Assembly (NCBI GenBank): GCA_020354625.1
Contig: CP070651.1
Span: 2,194,669-2,258,668 of the forward strand
Reading direction: 5' to 3'
From: Trueperaceae bacterium
GTDB lineage: Bacteria; Deinococcota; Deinococci; Deinococcales; Trueperaceae
Length of the DNA: 64,000 nt
Each line of letters opens with the position of its first letter. Within the stretch, counting starts at the first letter, position 1. Below, piece by piece: positions 33,246 to 42,426 of the stretch. Made by a program: the position numbers and the translations under genes. The notes under the pieces are model-generated. The model searched no databases, was not told the origin of the DNA, and saw nothing but the letters and a program-made list of their open reading frames with translations.

Positions 33246-35759
33246 TCAGTCGGTCAGCCCGCGCGCTTTCTCCTGAAGCCGCTGGAGCAGCCGCAGGGCT
33301 TCTAATGGCGAGAGCCGGTCGAGGTCGTGCTCCAACAGGTCCTCGAGTACCTGTCCACTACCGCCGTTCCGCTGAGATTCGAGCCCAGCGAAGACCGCGC
33401 GGGCGCGGTGTAGAACCTGTTTGGGGATACCGGCGAGCCTGGCGACTTCGAGACCGTAGGCCTTGCTGGCCGGCCCTGGAAGCACCTGATGATAAAAGAC
33501 GAGGTGATCCTGCTCTTCCTCGGCGGCCACGTGCAGGTTGTGGGCGGCCGGGAGATGACTCGGCAGCTGGGTCAGCTCGAAATAGTGGGTGGCGAAGAGC
33601 GTAAACGCCTTGAGCGGGTCGTGGAGGTGCTCGACCGCAGCCCAGGCCAACGCCAAGCCGTCGAAGGTGCTGGTCCCCCTACCGATCTCATCGAGCAGCA
33701 CCAGACTTCGAGGGGTGGCGCTCTGAAGGATGCGGGCGAGTTCATCCATTTCGACCAGGAAGGTACTGCGCCCACCAGCGATGTCGTCGCTGGCGCCGAT
33801 GCGGGTGTAGATGCGGTCGAAGATGGGCAAGCTCGCTGCGGCAGCGGGCACAAACGAACCGCTCTGTGCCAAAAGGCTGATGAGGGCGGTCTGGCGCAGG
33901 TAGGTACTCTTACCGCTCATGTTGGGTCCCGTAAGGATGACAACGCGCTCGTTACTTGAGAGCCGGGTGCCGTTGGGGATGAAGCGTTGATGCCGTTCGA
34001 CCACGGGGTGCCGCCCCGCGTCGATATGCAGACACTGTTCGCTGTTGAAGGTGGGCCGGCAGTACCCCTGCTCGACCGCAATGTGCGCCAGGCTTGCGTA
34101 CACGTCGAGTTCGGCCAGCGCGGCACCCGCATCCCCGATCGTCTGTGCGTAGGGGGTAAGGTCTTTGCGTAGCGTGTCGAAAACGGTGTATTCCCGTCGC
34201 TTGGCGGCCCCTTCGGCACGCAAGATTTCGCGCTCCTTGTCGCGGAGGTCGCTCCTGGTGTAGCGCTGGCGGTCCTTGAGCGTCTGAAGGGGACGGTACT
34301 CGTCCGGAACGCGCTGGTAGTAGGGGCGGGTGATTTCGAAGTAGTAACCGAAGACGCCGTTGAAGCCGATCTTGAGGGTAGGGATGCCTGTGGTAGCGCG
34401 CTCGGTGGCCTCTAACGTCTCGATCCAGCTCCGCCCCTCTTTCACGGTGCTTCTAAGAGTATCGAGCGTCTGATCGAAGCCGTCGCGTAGCAGCCCACCC
34501 TCGGTGATCTTTTGGGGCGGATCTTCGACCAAGGCGGCGCTGATGAGCTCTCGCATCTGTTCAAGCTCCTGTCCTACACGAGAGAGCCTTTGCAGTGCGG
34601 GCTCCGAATGTCCGTGCAGGGGGTCGGTCAGTTGCGGGATCGGGTTGAGGCTTCGGGCCAACGCGGTGAGATCTCTGGCGCTGATCCTGCCGGTTACCAG
34701 CCGGGTGGCCAGCCGCTCGAGGTCGTACATGCGGTGGAGGCTTTTGCGCAGCTCCTTGCGAAGTCTGTCGTCGTGTGCGAACGCCTCGACCGCGTCGAGG
34801 CGGTGACCGATCAAGGTGGCGTCCAAGAGGGGATGGCGCAGCCACGCCTTGAGGAGCCGCCGCCCTGGCGCAGTGCGGGTCTCGTCGATGGTACGAAAGA
34901 GGGTGTGCCCCGTACCTTTACGGGTGGTGAAGATCTCCAAGGTCTCCAGGGTGATCTCATCGAGCTGCATGGAGGCGCCGGGATCGTAGTCGAGAAAGGT
35001 GGTTACCTGGGGTAGCCGGCCGTGTTGGGTCGCCAACGCGTAGGAGAGCACCGACCCGGCGGCACGAATGAGCGCCGGGCTCCTCATTCCCACCGGTACG
35101 GCCCCGAACTGCGCTTCGAGGACGCTACGGGCCTGCCCCGCTTCGGAATGGACCTCGGTCAGCATCACCGGAAACCGTCCCTTGAAAGCCTGACGAAAGT
35201 CCTGCTGTTGGTAGAGTTCGGTCGTCAGCAGCAGCTCGACTGGGCGGTAGCGCTGCAGCTCGTCGTAGAGGCTCGAGCGCGCGTAGAGGTGCGTTCCGCG
35301 AAACTCTCCGGTGGTGATGTCTAGTAGCGCCAGGCCGTAGCCGTCGCCGGTCGCCACCGCCGCCAGGTAGTTGGCGTCCGGTTTGAGAAGCGTCTCGCTG
35401 GTCACGGTGCCGGGAGTGATGAGCTGGGTGATGTCGCGCCGGACGAGGCCCTCAGCCTCTTCAAAGCTCTCCACCTGGTCGGCCACCGCCACCTTCAGCC
35501 CGAGGCCGAGGAGCCGTTCGATGTAGGACTCCGCGCTGCGAAGCGGGATGCCGGCCATAGGCGTCGTGAAGTCCTTGCTGGTCTTATGGGTCAACACCAG
35601 GCCGAGGACTCGAGCGAGCCTTTCGGCGTCTTCGCCGAAACACTCATAGAAATCCCCCACCTGAAAGAGCAGCAGGTAGTCGGGGTGGCGCTCGACCAAC
35701 TCGACGTACTGGCGGAGGAGCGGTGGGAGCGGGCCCTTCCCTTCACCCTTCAAGGTCAT
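33246..35759 (-). CDS. mutS: DNA mismatch repair protein MutS
   Basis: Recognises mismatches and starts repair. 837 residues. Mismatch-binding motif FQVGDFYECFGEDA (Phe-x-Glu wedge), connector and lever domains, and a C-terminal ABC ATPase with Walker A GPNMSGKSTYLRQ, signature STFLVEMDELA and Walker B LVLLDEIGRGTSTFDG. The C-terminal tail after residue 800 is short. Start ATG 35759 sits 8 nt behind TATCAT. mutL is not adjacent. Confidence 0.97.
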   Translation of the reverse strand: MTLKGEGKGPLPPLLRQYVELVERHPDYLLLFQVGDFYECFGEDAERLARVLGLVLTHKTSKDFTTPMAGIPLRSAESYIERLLGLGLKVAVADQVESFEEAEGLVRRDITQLITPGTVTSETLLKPDANYLAAVATGDGYGLALLDITTGEFRGTHLYARSSLYDELQRYRPVELLLTTELYQQQDFRQAFKGRFPVMLTEVHSEAGQARSVLEAQFGAVPVGMRSPALIRAAGSVLSYALATQHGRLPQVTTFLDYDPGASMQLDEITLETLEIFTTRKGTGHTLFRTIDETRTAPGRRLLKAWLRHPLLDATLIGHRLDAVEAFAHDDRLRKELRKSLHRMYDLERLATRLVTGRISARDLTALARSLNPIPQLTDPLHGHSEPALQRLSRVGQELEQMRELISAALVEDPPQKITEGGLLRDGFDQTLDTLRSTVKEGRSWIETLEATERATTGIPTLKIGFNGVFGYYFEITRPYYQRVPDEYRPLQTLKDRQRYTRSDLRDKEREILRAEGAAKRREYTVFDTLRKDLTPYAQTIGDAGAALAELDVYASLAHIAVEQGYCRPTFNSEQCLHIDAGRHPVVERHQRFIPNGTRLSSNERVVILTGPNMSGKSTYLRQTALISLLAQSGSFVPAAAASLPIFDRIYTRIGASDDIAGGRSTFLVEMDELARILQSATPRSLVLLDEIGRGTSTFDGLALAWAAVEHLHDPLKAFTLFATHYFELTQLPSHLPAAHNLHVAAEEEQDHLVFYHQVLPGPASKAYGLEVARLAGIPKQVLHRARAVFAGLESQRNGGSGQVLEDLLEHDLDRLSPLEALRLLQRLQEKARGLTD

Positions 35760-35767
35760 AGCTGCCT

Positions 35768-35773
35768 ATGATA
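35768..35773 (-). promoter_or_regulatory. -10 box (TATCAT) of mutS, leaderless type
   Basis: TATCAT on the reverse strand 8 nt before the mutS ATG. Confidence 0.45.
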
Positions 35774-35864
35774 CCGCGAGTATCTTGTCCTAATTGCTTG
35801 GCTGGCCAAACAATATGGCGGGTACAAAATAGCAGGTGCAGATAGGGGACGTCTAAGTTTCAGA

Positions 35865-36818
35865 TCACGACCAGTCGAGGGCGAGGAGCATCAGGTGTTC
35901 CTCGCGTTTGGCCAGCCGCTCATACGCCGAGGCCGCTTCTTCGGCAGCTACCACCTGGCTGATGAGAGGTTTTACGTCGATGCGCCGGGCAGCCATGAGC
36001 GCCAAGGCGGTCTCTTCATCCTCGAAGTCGCTATGGAGCCGGTGGATCTCGTGGGCGCCGATTACGGTGAGGCCCTTTTTATGCACGTCGCTGTAGAAGT
36101 CGACTTCTGCCGTCGGGCCCCGGGGGGAGCCGAGCAAGACGACCCGGCCTCTCGGCCCGGCGAGCTGGAAGGCCGCCGGGATCACTTCGGGGTGGCCCGA
36201 CGCCTCGATGACCACCTCAAACGTTCCAACCCGGTCAGAAACTGCTGCTGCGGGTGTGGCAGCGTCCAGGCCACAGGCGAGCGCAAGATGCCGGCGCCAG
36301 TCGAGCGGATCGATCCCTTCGACGTAGCCGGCTCCGGCGGCGCGCGCGAGCTGCCCCGCCAGCAGGCCGATGGGGCCGAGGCCGGTAATGGCTACGCTGC
36401 TGCCGAGTCGGATATCCGCTCGGTGGATTCCCTGGAGCGCGATCGAGACCAGGCGAAAGGGAGCGACTTCGGCAGGTGACAAGCGATCATCGACCGGATG
36501 ACAGGCCTCTGCCGCGAGCACCGCATGAGAGCTGTGGGGGATGTTGAGCGCCACCAGCTGACCGACATCGAGCTGGGTGACCGCTTCGCCACGTTCCACC
36601 ACGCGGCCACAGGCGGAGTACCCGGGGTAGAGAGGGTACTGGCCGGGAGTGGTCGGTTTGTGCTGGATGAAGGCCAGTTCGGTGCCGGGGGAGATGGCGG
36701 AGGTGTGCGTCTGGACGAGCACCTGGTCGGCTTCGAGTGGCGGGAGTGTGAACGCTTCGAGGCCGATCTCGTTGCGGGCGCTGACGACGACGCGCCGGCT
36801 GTTCAGAGGAGGGTGCAT
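35865..36818 (-). CDS. Medium-chain (zinc-type) alcohol/polyol dehydrogenase-like protein
   Basis: 317 residues. N-terminal GroES-like fold with the pattern SAISPGTELAFIQHKP...YPGYSACGRVVERG, and a Rossmann domain with VAITGLGPIGLLAGQLARAAGA. The catalytic-zinc Cys and the four structural-zinc Cys of classical ADHs are missing, as in the BchC/threonine-dehydrogenase-like subgroup often found with sugar transporters. It is the last gene of a reverse-strand unit, 16 bp after the MalG-type permease, so a role in oxidising the imported sugar or polyol is inferred. Confidence 0.75.
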   Translation of the reverse strand: MHPPLNSRRVVVSARNEIGLEAFTLPPLEADQVLVQTHTSAISPGTELAFIQHKPTTPGQYPLYPGYSACGRVVERGEAVTQLDVGQLVALNIPHSSHAVLAAEACHPVDDRLSPAEVAPFRLVSIALQGIHRADIRLGSSVAITGLGPIGLLAGQLARAAGAGYVEGIDPLDWRRHLALACGLDAATPAAAVSDRVGTFEVVIEASGHPEVIPAAFQLAGPRGRVVLLGSPRGPTAEVDFYSDVHKKGLTVIGAHEIHRLHSDFEDEETALALMAARRIDVKPLISQVVAAEEAASAYERLAKREEHLMLLALDWS

Positions 36819-36834
36819 AGGTGGGGTAGCGAGA

Positions 36835-37890
36835 TCATTTGATCCCGGTGGTGGCGATGCCGGTGGTGATGTAGCGCTGCAAGAAGGCGAACACGAAGGT
36901 GATCGGCAAAAGCGTCAGCACGGTCATGGCCAACACGAAGTGCCACTGGATCTGCAGCTCCCCCTGGAAGGCGTTGAGCCCCACCTGGAGGGTGAACAGT
37001 TCGGTACGGCTGAGCACGATGAGCGGCCAGAGGAAGTCGTTCCAGCGCCACATCACCGAGAAGATGGCCAACACCGCCAGGGCCGGAGCGGCCAGCGGCA
37101 GCACGATCTGCCAGTAGATGCGCCACTCCGAGGCCCCGTCGATGCGGGCCGAAGCGAGCAGCTCGTCCGGAAGCGTCAGCATGTACTGGCGCAGCAAGAA
37201 GACACCGGTTGGGGTGGCGGCGCCGGGGATGATCACGCCCCACAAATTGTTGACCCAGCCGATCTTGGCGATGACCAGAAAGACGGGCACCAGGATGACC
37301 GAGATGGGGATCATCAGGGTGCTGATGATGATGATGAAGATCGTGTTGCGCCCCTTGAACTCGTACTTCGAGAGCGCGAAGGCGGCCATGCTGTTGATGA
37401 TGAGGGTGATGAGGGTGGCGGTGACGGTGACCACCACGCTGTTTCGCAGGTAGGTCAGGAAGTTGAACTGCTCAAGCGGTTCGGTGTAGTTGCGCCAGGC
37501 GAACTGGATCGATCGCACCTCTTGGCGCTGATCGGCGTGTACCTTGATGATCTCCCCCGGCGCCGCGGGGTCGACCAACTGCGCCTCCAAGCCGATGCGG
37601 CGAACCTGCGCCAACCGCACCACGCTGCCATCCTCCATGGTGACGTCGTAGAGCGGCAGTGGTTTGTCGAACCCCTCGACGGGTGCCGTTTGCTGACTAA
37701 ACGGTAGGAAGGAGGGAGGGAACTCGACCAGGGCGGCCTGTGTTTTAAAGGAGGACAATGCCAGCCAGACCACCGGGCCGAACATCAACAGCACGCCGAA
37801 AAGGAGGTAGGCGTAGGTGAGGACATCGGTCACGTGCAGCCGGCGCCGGCCACGCGTACGTGTCAAGAACTTTGTAACGGTTGACATCAC
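36835..37890 (-). CDS. Sugar ABC importer permease, MalG type
   Basis: 351 residues, six predicted helices. The EAA loop contacting the ATPase is ASARIDGASEWRIYWQIVLPLAAP. Between helix 1 and 2 there is a large extracytoplasmic insertion of about 100 residues (DKPLPLYDVTMEDGSVVRLA ... FAWRNYTEPLEQ), known from some CUT1 importers. The C-terminus is RYITTGIATTGIK. Works with the MalF-type permease 23 bp upstream and the binding protein before it. No ATPase gene lies in the operon. Confidence 0.88.
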   Translation of the reverse strand: MMSTVTKFLTRTRGRRRLHVTDVLTYAYLLFGVLLMFGPVVWLALSSFKTQAALVEFPPSFLPFSQQTAPVEGFDKPLPLYDVTMEDGSVVRLAQVRRIGLEAQLVDPAAPGEIIKVHADQRQEVRSIQFAWRNYTEPLEQFNFLTYLRNSVVVTVTATLITLIINSMAAFALSKYEFKGRNTIFIIIISTLMIPISVILVPVFLVIAKIGWVNNLWGVIIPGAATPTGVFLLRQYMLTLPDELLASARIDGASEWRIYWQIVLPLAAPALAVLAIFSVMWRWNDFLWPLIVLSRTELFTLQVGLNAFQGELQIQWHFVLAMTVLTLLPITFVFAFLQRYITTGIATTGIK

Positions 37891-37913
37891 CAGCCCTCCC
37901 TATACATGGCGTC

Positions 37914-38942
37914 TCACACGGCCTCGCTCGAGCGTCCGAGGCGGAGTTGGATCAGGGTGAAGATGAGCAGTGCGATGCCCAGCACCACAGAAGCAGATGC
38001 TGCCAGTCCGAACCGCTGGATCTGGCTTGCGAAGCCCGTGGTGTAGATGTACTGCACGATCAGCTGCGTGGCGGTCCCTGGGCCACCGCCGGTGAGCACG
38101 AACACCTCGTCGAAGGTCTGCACCGCTCGAATGAGCCCGAGCACCAAGACGACGAGCATCGAGGGCATCAGCAGCGGCATGGTGATGTTGCGGAAAGCCT
38201 GCCAATCGCCCGCTCCGTCGATCGATCCCGCGTCGTAGAGCTCTTTGGGGATCGCTTGCAGGCCGGCTAAGAGGATCAAGGTGTAAAAGCCCATGTGCGC
38301 CCAGATGGTGATGAAGATGGCCCAGAACATGGCCCAGCGGGCGTCGAGCAAGAAGACGATCCTCTCGCCCCCCAGAGCCACCAGAAGGGCGTTGAGGACG
38401 CCGTCGCGCTGCAGGATCCACTTCCAGAGCAGCGCCACCACCACGGGTGAGAGCAGCACCGGGTAGAAGTAGACGCTGCGAAAAAACCCCCGCGCTCTGA
38501 TCTTTCTATTGAGGACCAGGGCCGTAACGAGCGAGAAGAGCACCATCCCGCCGACTTGGAAGATGACGAAGGTAAAGGTGTTGAATACCGCGCGCCAGAA
38601 GCGGTCCTCGTTGCAGCTGTTCGGGTCCAAGAAGTTGTCGCAGTCGAAGAGGAGTTGGTAGTTCTGTGCTCCCGAGAAGGTGCGGTCTTGGGGGAAGAGG
38701 GCGGTACCGGTGGTGAAGGCGTAGTAGAAGTTGAGTGCCATGGGGAAGAGCACGAAGATGCCGAAGATGAGCAGGTTCGGCAGCAAAAAGATATAGGCCA
38801 TGCGCTGCACGCCGATCCGGTTTTGCAAAGGCTCTAAGATGAGCCCCAGCGTGTTCATTACCAGGCTGAAAAGCCCGCTGAACAACCTACTGAGCAGCGG
38901 TGTGCTTTTGGCCCTCTCACCAACCGGCCCGGGTTTGGACAT
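37914..38942 (-). CDS. Sugar ABC importer permease, MalF type
   Basis: 342 residues with an N-terminal cytoplasmic stretch and six helices. EAA loop ELYDAGSIDGAGDWQAFRNITMPLL; VLTGGGPGTATQLIVQYIY is the CUT1 signature near the C-terminus. The extracytoplasmic segment FDCDNFLDPNSCNED contains two Cys that could form a disulfide. Second gene of the unit binding protein - MalF - MalG - dehydrogenase. Confidence 0.88.
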   Translation of the reverse strand: MSKPGPVGERAKSTPLLSRLFSGLFSLVMNTLGLILEPLQNRIGVQRMAYIFLLPNLLIFGIFVLFPMALNFYYAFTTGTALFPQDRTFSGAQNYQLLFDCDNFLDPNSCNEDRFWRAVFNTFTFVIFQVGGMVLFSLVTALVLNRKIRARGFFRSVYFYPVLLSPVVVALLWKWILQRDGVLNALLVALGGERIVFLLDARWAMFWAIFITIWAHMGFYTLILLAGLQAIPKELYDAGSIDGAGDWQAFRNITMPLLMPSMLVVLVLGLIRAVQTFDEVFVLTGGGPGTATQLIVQYIYTTGFASQIQRFGLAASASVVLGIALLIFTLIQLRLGRSSEAV

Positions 38943-38965
38943 CGATGACCTAATATCCCCTCTAT

Positions 38966-38997
38966 AGGGTACTGCCGCCTTGTGGCGGCAGTACCCT
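38966..38997. repeat. Perfect 14-bp-stem hairpin between binding-protein and permease genes
   Basis: AGGGTACTGCCGCC, loop TTGT, exact reverse complement. No U tract. Located 46 nt after the binding-protein stop, in the place where many ABC operons carry an mRNA-stabilising hairpin that raises binding-protein output. Confidence 0.75.
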
Positions 38998-39043
38998 GAA
39001 AACAGCCGGCACCGATCCGATATTCAGGTGGTGCCAATAGAAC

Positions 39044-40321
39044 TTACTGTGACGCCTCGGCGATCTGCTCTTCGATATCGACCTGCATACGCTCGATCGC
39101 TTCGTCCAAGTCGATCTCGCCTACCATCGCTTGGGTGAGACGGTCCCTGGCGACGTTAAACACGACGCGGTTGAACACGTACCCTTGCAGTTTGAACGAG
39201 AGGGGATCGAGCTTGGGCACCTGGCTCGAGAAGGCGCTGAGCGCGTCTGAGGCGAGTCGTTGGTCGGTGTCGAAGTCGATCCCCTTTGCCGCCAGGCCGA
39301 GGTGACCGGGGATGAACAGCGTGCGGCCGTAGAACTCTGCCAGGACCTCTTCGCTGGAGAGGTACTCCATGACCCGCACCACCTCTTCGGGGTGCTCGGT
39401 CTCGGCGATCGCTACCAGCGCTGCGCCGCCGGGCATGCCGGTGCAGGCTGCCGGGCCGCAAGGGTTGGGGACGGCCACCCAGTCGAAGGTATCGCCGATC
39501 TGTGCGGTGAACTGACCGATCTGCCAGCTGCCACTCATATAGAACACGATCTGGCCGTTATTGAACTCCGCGTTGGCGCCGGCGTAGCCTCCGCCCGAGG
39601 CGAGCCAGGTGTCGGGGATCATGGTGCCGTCGGCGTGCCAGTCCGCCATCAGCTGCATCATGCGCCGGAAGCCCTCGTCGGTCACGATCGGGTTACCGTC
39701 GTCGTCGAAGAAAAGGGCACCCTGGCTGATAGCCGGACCCGCCACCCGGTGTCCGCTGCGGTCCATGGCCATGGCGAAGGGGGTGCCGGTGGCCTCGGCG
39801 ACCTGACGGGTGACGGCCGCCCACTCTTCCCAGGTGGTGTCACCTTCAGGCACGGCGATGCCCGCTTGGTCGAAGAGCGTCTTGTTGATAAAGGGACCCG
39901 TCACCGTAAGCTGGGTCATGAAGCCGGGGATGGCGCTGGAGCCTTCCGGTCTGAGCCAGTTGAGGAAGGAGCCGAAGTTGCTCTCCCAGTAGTCCGGGTC
40001 GCTCACCAGGGGCTGCATGTCCAAGTAGAACTTCGACAGGCCTCCGAGGTCTGTCACCCGGGCGATGTCAGGGCCCTCTCCCGCTGCCAATTGTACCGGC
40101 AGGGTTTCCAGGATACCGCTCGAGTAGGGCACGGTGTCGACCACTACCTTGATGTCGGGGTTGTCGGCCTCGAAGCGGTCGAGCAGATCCCGAAGTACCT
40201 CTCCCTCGTTGCCGTCGTTGTACCAGGTGATGCGCAGCTCCACCTGGGCGAAGGCGAGCGAGCTGAGTAGCAGGGCGAGCAGCGGTAAGAGCTTGATCGT
40301 GGCAGAGAATTTTCTGTTCAT
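39044..40321 (-). CDS. Sugar ABC importer substrate-binding protein (CUT1 family)
   Basis: 425 residues with a signal peptide (1-25, ending LAFAQ). Family-1 solute-binding features: VELRITWYNDGNEGEVLRDLL, LAAGEGPDIARVTDL, GAALVAIAETEHPEEVVRVMEYL. Two Cys at CGPAAC may form a disulfide. First gene of the reverse-strand operon. Sugar specificity cannot be read from sequence. Ribosome-binding site GGGAGT before ATG 40321. Divergent from a second binding-protein gene at 40839. Confidence 0.88.
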   Translation of the reverse strand: MNRKFSATIKLLPLLALLLSSLAFAQVELRITWYNDGNEGEVLRDLLDRFEADNPDIKVVVDTVPYSSGILETLPVQLAAGEGPDIARVTDLGGLSKFYLDMQPLVSDPDYWESNFGSFLNWLRPEGSSAIPGFMTQLTVTGPFINKTLFDQAGIAVPEGDTTWEEWAAVTRQVAEATGTPFAMAMDRSGHRVAGPAISQGALFFDDDGNPIVTDEGFRRMMQLMADWHADGTMIPDTWLASGGGYAGANAEFNNGQIVFYMSGSWQIGQFTAQIGDTFDWVAVPNPCGPAACTGMPGGAALVAIAETEHPEEVVRVMEYLSSEEVLAEFYGRTLFIPGHLGLAAKGIDFDTDQRLASDALSAFSSQVPKLDPLSFKLQGYVFNRVVFNVARDRLTQAMVGEIDLDEAIERMQVDIEEQIAEASQ

Positions 40322-40838
40322 GTTTGTAATGACTCCCTATATGTAAAGTTTATGTCGAGAACTCAGGGCGATGATTCGATCACGCAGCTTTATTCGGCAA
40401 GAATCCTCTCAGTGTCTCTCTTCATGTGCTCGGATTTGGATACGGTTGCGTTACGGTTAAAACCCTCCCTTCTGATGCTGTCCGGTGTCGCACTTGGAAA
40501 ACTTGGGCCGAGTATACCTTACCGATAGTTCACACCAAAACAGACTCGCGGAGAGGACGATGTCGGTCGCGGTTTGAAAGCTTGCCGTCTTTTCCGGGAA
40601 CGTGGTACGTTGGCTGCAATCGGTCGTGTAAGCCGTGTGAGGGAAGTTGGCCAAGCGTGGAGCGTCGTGCGTGGTAGCCGGATGTAGGCCGGTTTGCCCG
40701 AGAATCGAGCAGCACAGTACCCTTGGTATACGGTTGTGTACACGGCAGCGGCCGTGGAGGCGGAACTCGACACGCAGTTTCTGTCAGGACCGGTCTCCGA
40801 TCTACAGAGCAGGTCTTAAATCGTTTAAGGAGGATCTT
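40322..40838. promoter_or_regulatory. 517-bp divergent control region of the two sugar importers
   Basis: Separates the two divergent binding-protein genes. A motif occurs twice in the same orientation: TTGGATACGGTTGCGTTAC at 40436 and TTGGTATACGGTTGTGTAC at 40723, the second running into the palindrome GTGTACAC. These could be operator sites for one sugar-responsive repressor. No regulator gene or RNA gene is seen in the region. AAGGAGG precedes ATG 40839. Confidence 0.4.
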
Positions 40839-42095
40839 ATGAAACGCATCGGTCTCTCAATCATCGTCCTCGCCCTGATCGGCTCGCTGGCCACGGCGCA
40901 GGTCCAGCTCAAAGCCTTTGTCGGCTCGAGGCAAAATCCCGATCTGCTGAACCAGCTGGTGGAGCCCTTCGAGGCAGAAACCGGCATCGACGTGGTGTTC
41001 GAAGTGGGCGGCAACACCAGCGAGGTCCAGCAGCAGTACTTGAATACGGTTCTGCAGAGCAAGAGTAGTGAGCTCGACTTGATCATCATCGACGTTGTCC
41101 GTCCGGCCCAGTACGCGGCGGCCGGTTGGGCCGAGCCCCTGAACGCCTACTTCGAGAGCGACGCGGAGCTGCAGGCGCTGCTCGAGGAGTTCCTGCCCGG
41201 CCCGGTCGAGGCGGACTACATCGACGGCACCCTCTGGGCCATGCCCGCCTACACCGATGCGCAGTTCCTCTACTACCGGAAGGACCTGCTCGAGCAGTAC
41301 GGCTTCGACCCCCCTACCACCTGGAGCGAGATGATCTCGCAGGCGCAGGCCATCATGGAGGGGGAAGGCGACCCCAATCTGCAGGGGTTCAACTACCAGG
41401 GTGCCGCGATTGAAGGGGCCAACTGCACCTTCCTCGAGCCGCTGTGGACCGCCGGTGGCGACTGGCGTGACGCAGACGGGAACGTCACCGTCGACTCCCC
41501 TGAAGGACGCCGCGCCTTCGAGTTCCTGCTCAACACCATGGACATAGGCGTCACCAAGCCCAACATCGCCGAGACTGCCACCGACGACAGCCGCAAGGAG
41601 TTCCAGGCCGGCGATGTCATCTTTATGCTCAATTGGGGCTACGTGTGGGCGCGGGCAAACAACGACGCCGACTCGCAGGTCGTGGGGAAAGTCGGCGTGG
41701 CCCCGCTCCCCGCCTTCGAAGGTTTCGACTCCGCCACCTGCATCGGTGGTTGGCAGTGGGTTATCAGCGCCTTCAGTGACAACAAGGATGAGGCCTTCCA
41801 GCTGATCCGCTTCCTCACCAGCGAGGATGTCTTGACCGTTCAGGCCGCCCAGGATGGGCGTATTCCTGCCCGCTACAGCATCTACCAGAACCCCGAAGTG
41901 CTCGAGGCCGCCCCGCACTACGGTCAGTTCTTCGACGTGATCGTCAACGCCCGCTCGCGGCCGGTCACGCCCTTTTACGACGAGGTCAGCCAGCTGATCC
42001 GTACCACCGTGAACGCGGTGCTGGCCCGTTCGATGAGTATCGATGAGGCGCTGGAGACCATGCAGTTCGGCTTGGAGGATATCGTCGGCAACTGA
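40839..42095 (+). CDS. Second sugar ABC importer substrate-binding protein (CUT1 family)
   Basis: 418 residues; signal peptide 1-20 (ending ATAQV). Resembles trehalose/maltose-type binding proteins: FEAETGIDVVFEVGGNTSEVQQQYL, DLIIIDVVRPAQYAAAGWAEPL, GTLWAMPAYTDAQFLYYRKDLL, CIGGWQWVISAFSDNKDEAF. ATG 40839 with AAGGAGG 6 nt upstream is clear; the frame extends upstream without similarity. Its permease genes follow after a heptad-arm element. Confidence 0.9.
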   Translation: MKRIGLSIIVLALIGSLATAQVQLKAFVGSRQNPDLLNQLVEPFEAETGIDVVFEVGGNTSEVQQQYLNTVLQSKSSELDLIIIDVVRPAQYAAAGWAEPLNAYFESDAELQALLEEFLPGPVEADYIDGTLWAMPAYTDAQFLYYRKDLLEQYGFDPPTTWSEMISQAQAIMEGEGDPNLQGFNYQGAAIEGANCTFLEPLWTAGGDWRDADGNVTVDSPEGRRAFEFLLNTMDIGVTKPNIAETATDDSRKEFQAGDVIFMLNWGYVWARANNDADSQVVGKVGVAPLPAFEGFDSATCIGGWQWVISAFSDNKDEAFQLIRFLTSEDVLTVQAAQDGRIPARYSIYQNPEVLEAAPHYGQFFDVIVNARSRPVTPFYDEVSQLIRTTVNAVLARSMSIDEALETMQFGLEDIVGN

Positions 42096-42166
42096 GTCGG
42101 CGATGGTGCGGGGGGTTTGCTCCCCGCACCAAAGCGTACCTTCGGAAATGACTCCCATTGAAACCT

Positions 42167-42364
42167 GGTGAGTGATGAGTAATCAGTGATGAGTAATGAG
42201 AAAGAGAAAGCGGTCATGCGCAATGGGAAATGGATAATGCGTGAGACTACATTGGAAAGAAAACAGAACGGAACTCGCTTTCTCAGAAGTCACGAATGCC
42301 GGAGTAGATAGCGCCTGGCATGAATTTCGCAGCACCCATCACCCATTACCCATCACTCATCACC
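42167..42364. repeat. Heptad-armed inverted element, locus G (fills a 331-bp gap)
   Basis: Long left arm 42167-42244 (two heptad runs split by GAAAGAGAAAGCGG) ending AATGCGTGAGA; right arm from 42325, TTCGCAGCACCCAT, to 42364. It separates the binding-protein gene from its permease genes. The rest of 42096-42426 holds no gene; a TAGATT box lies 9 nt before ATG 42427. Confidence 0.8.
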
Positions 42365-42426
42365 TTATAAGACCTTGAGGACAAGACTTCTAAAACCCGT
42401 TTTATCTTTTGTAGATTGACTCTATT

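Noticed and set aside
36649-37707. 352-codon forward frame opposite the MalG-type permease
   Set aside because: Extremely D, E, H, G rich product, a typical shadow of a membrane-protein gene.
40857-42158. 433-codon frame opposite the second binding-protein gene
   Set aside because: Antisense shadow of a well-supported solute-binding protein; no start signal or family resemblance.
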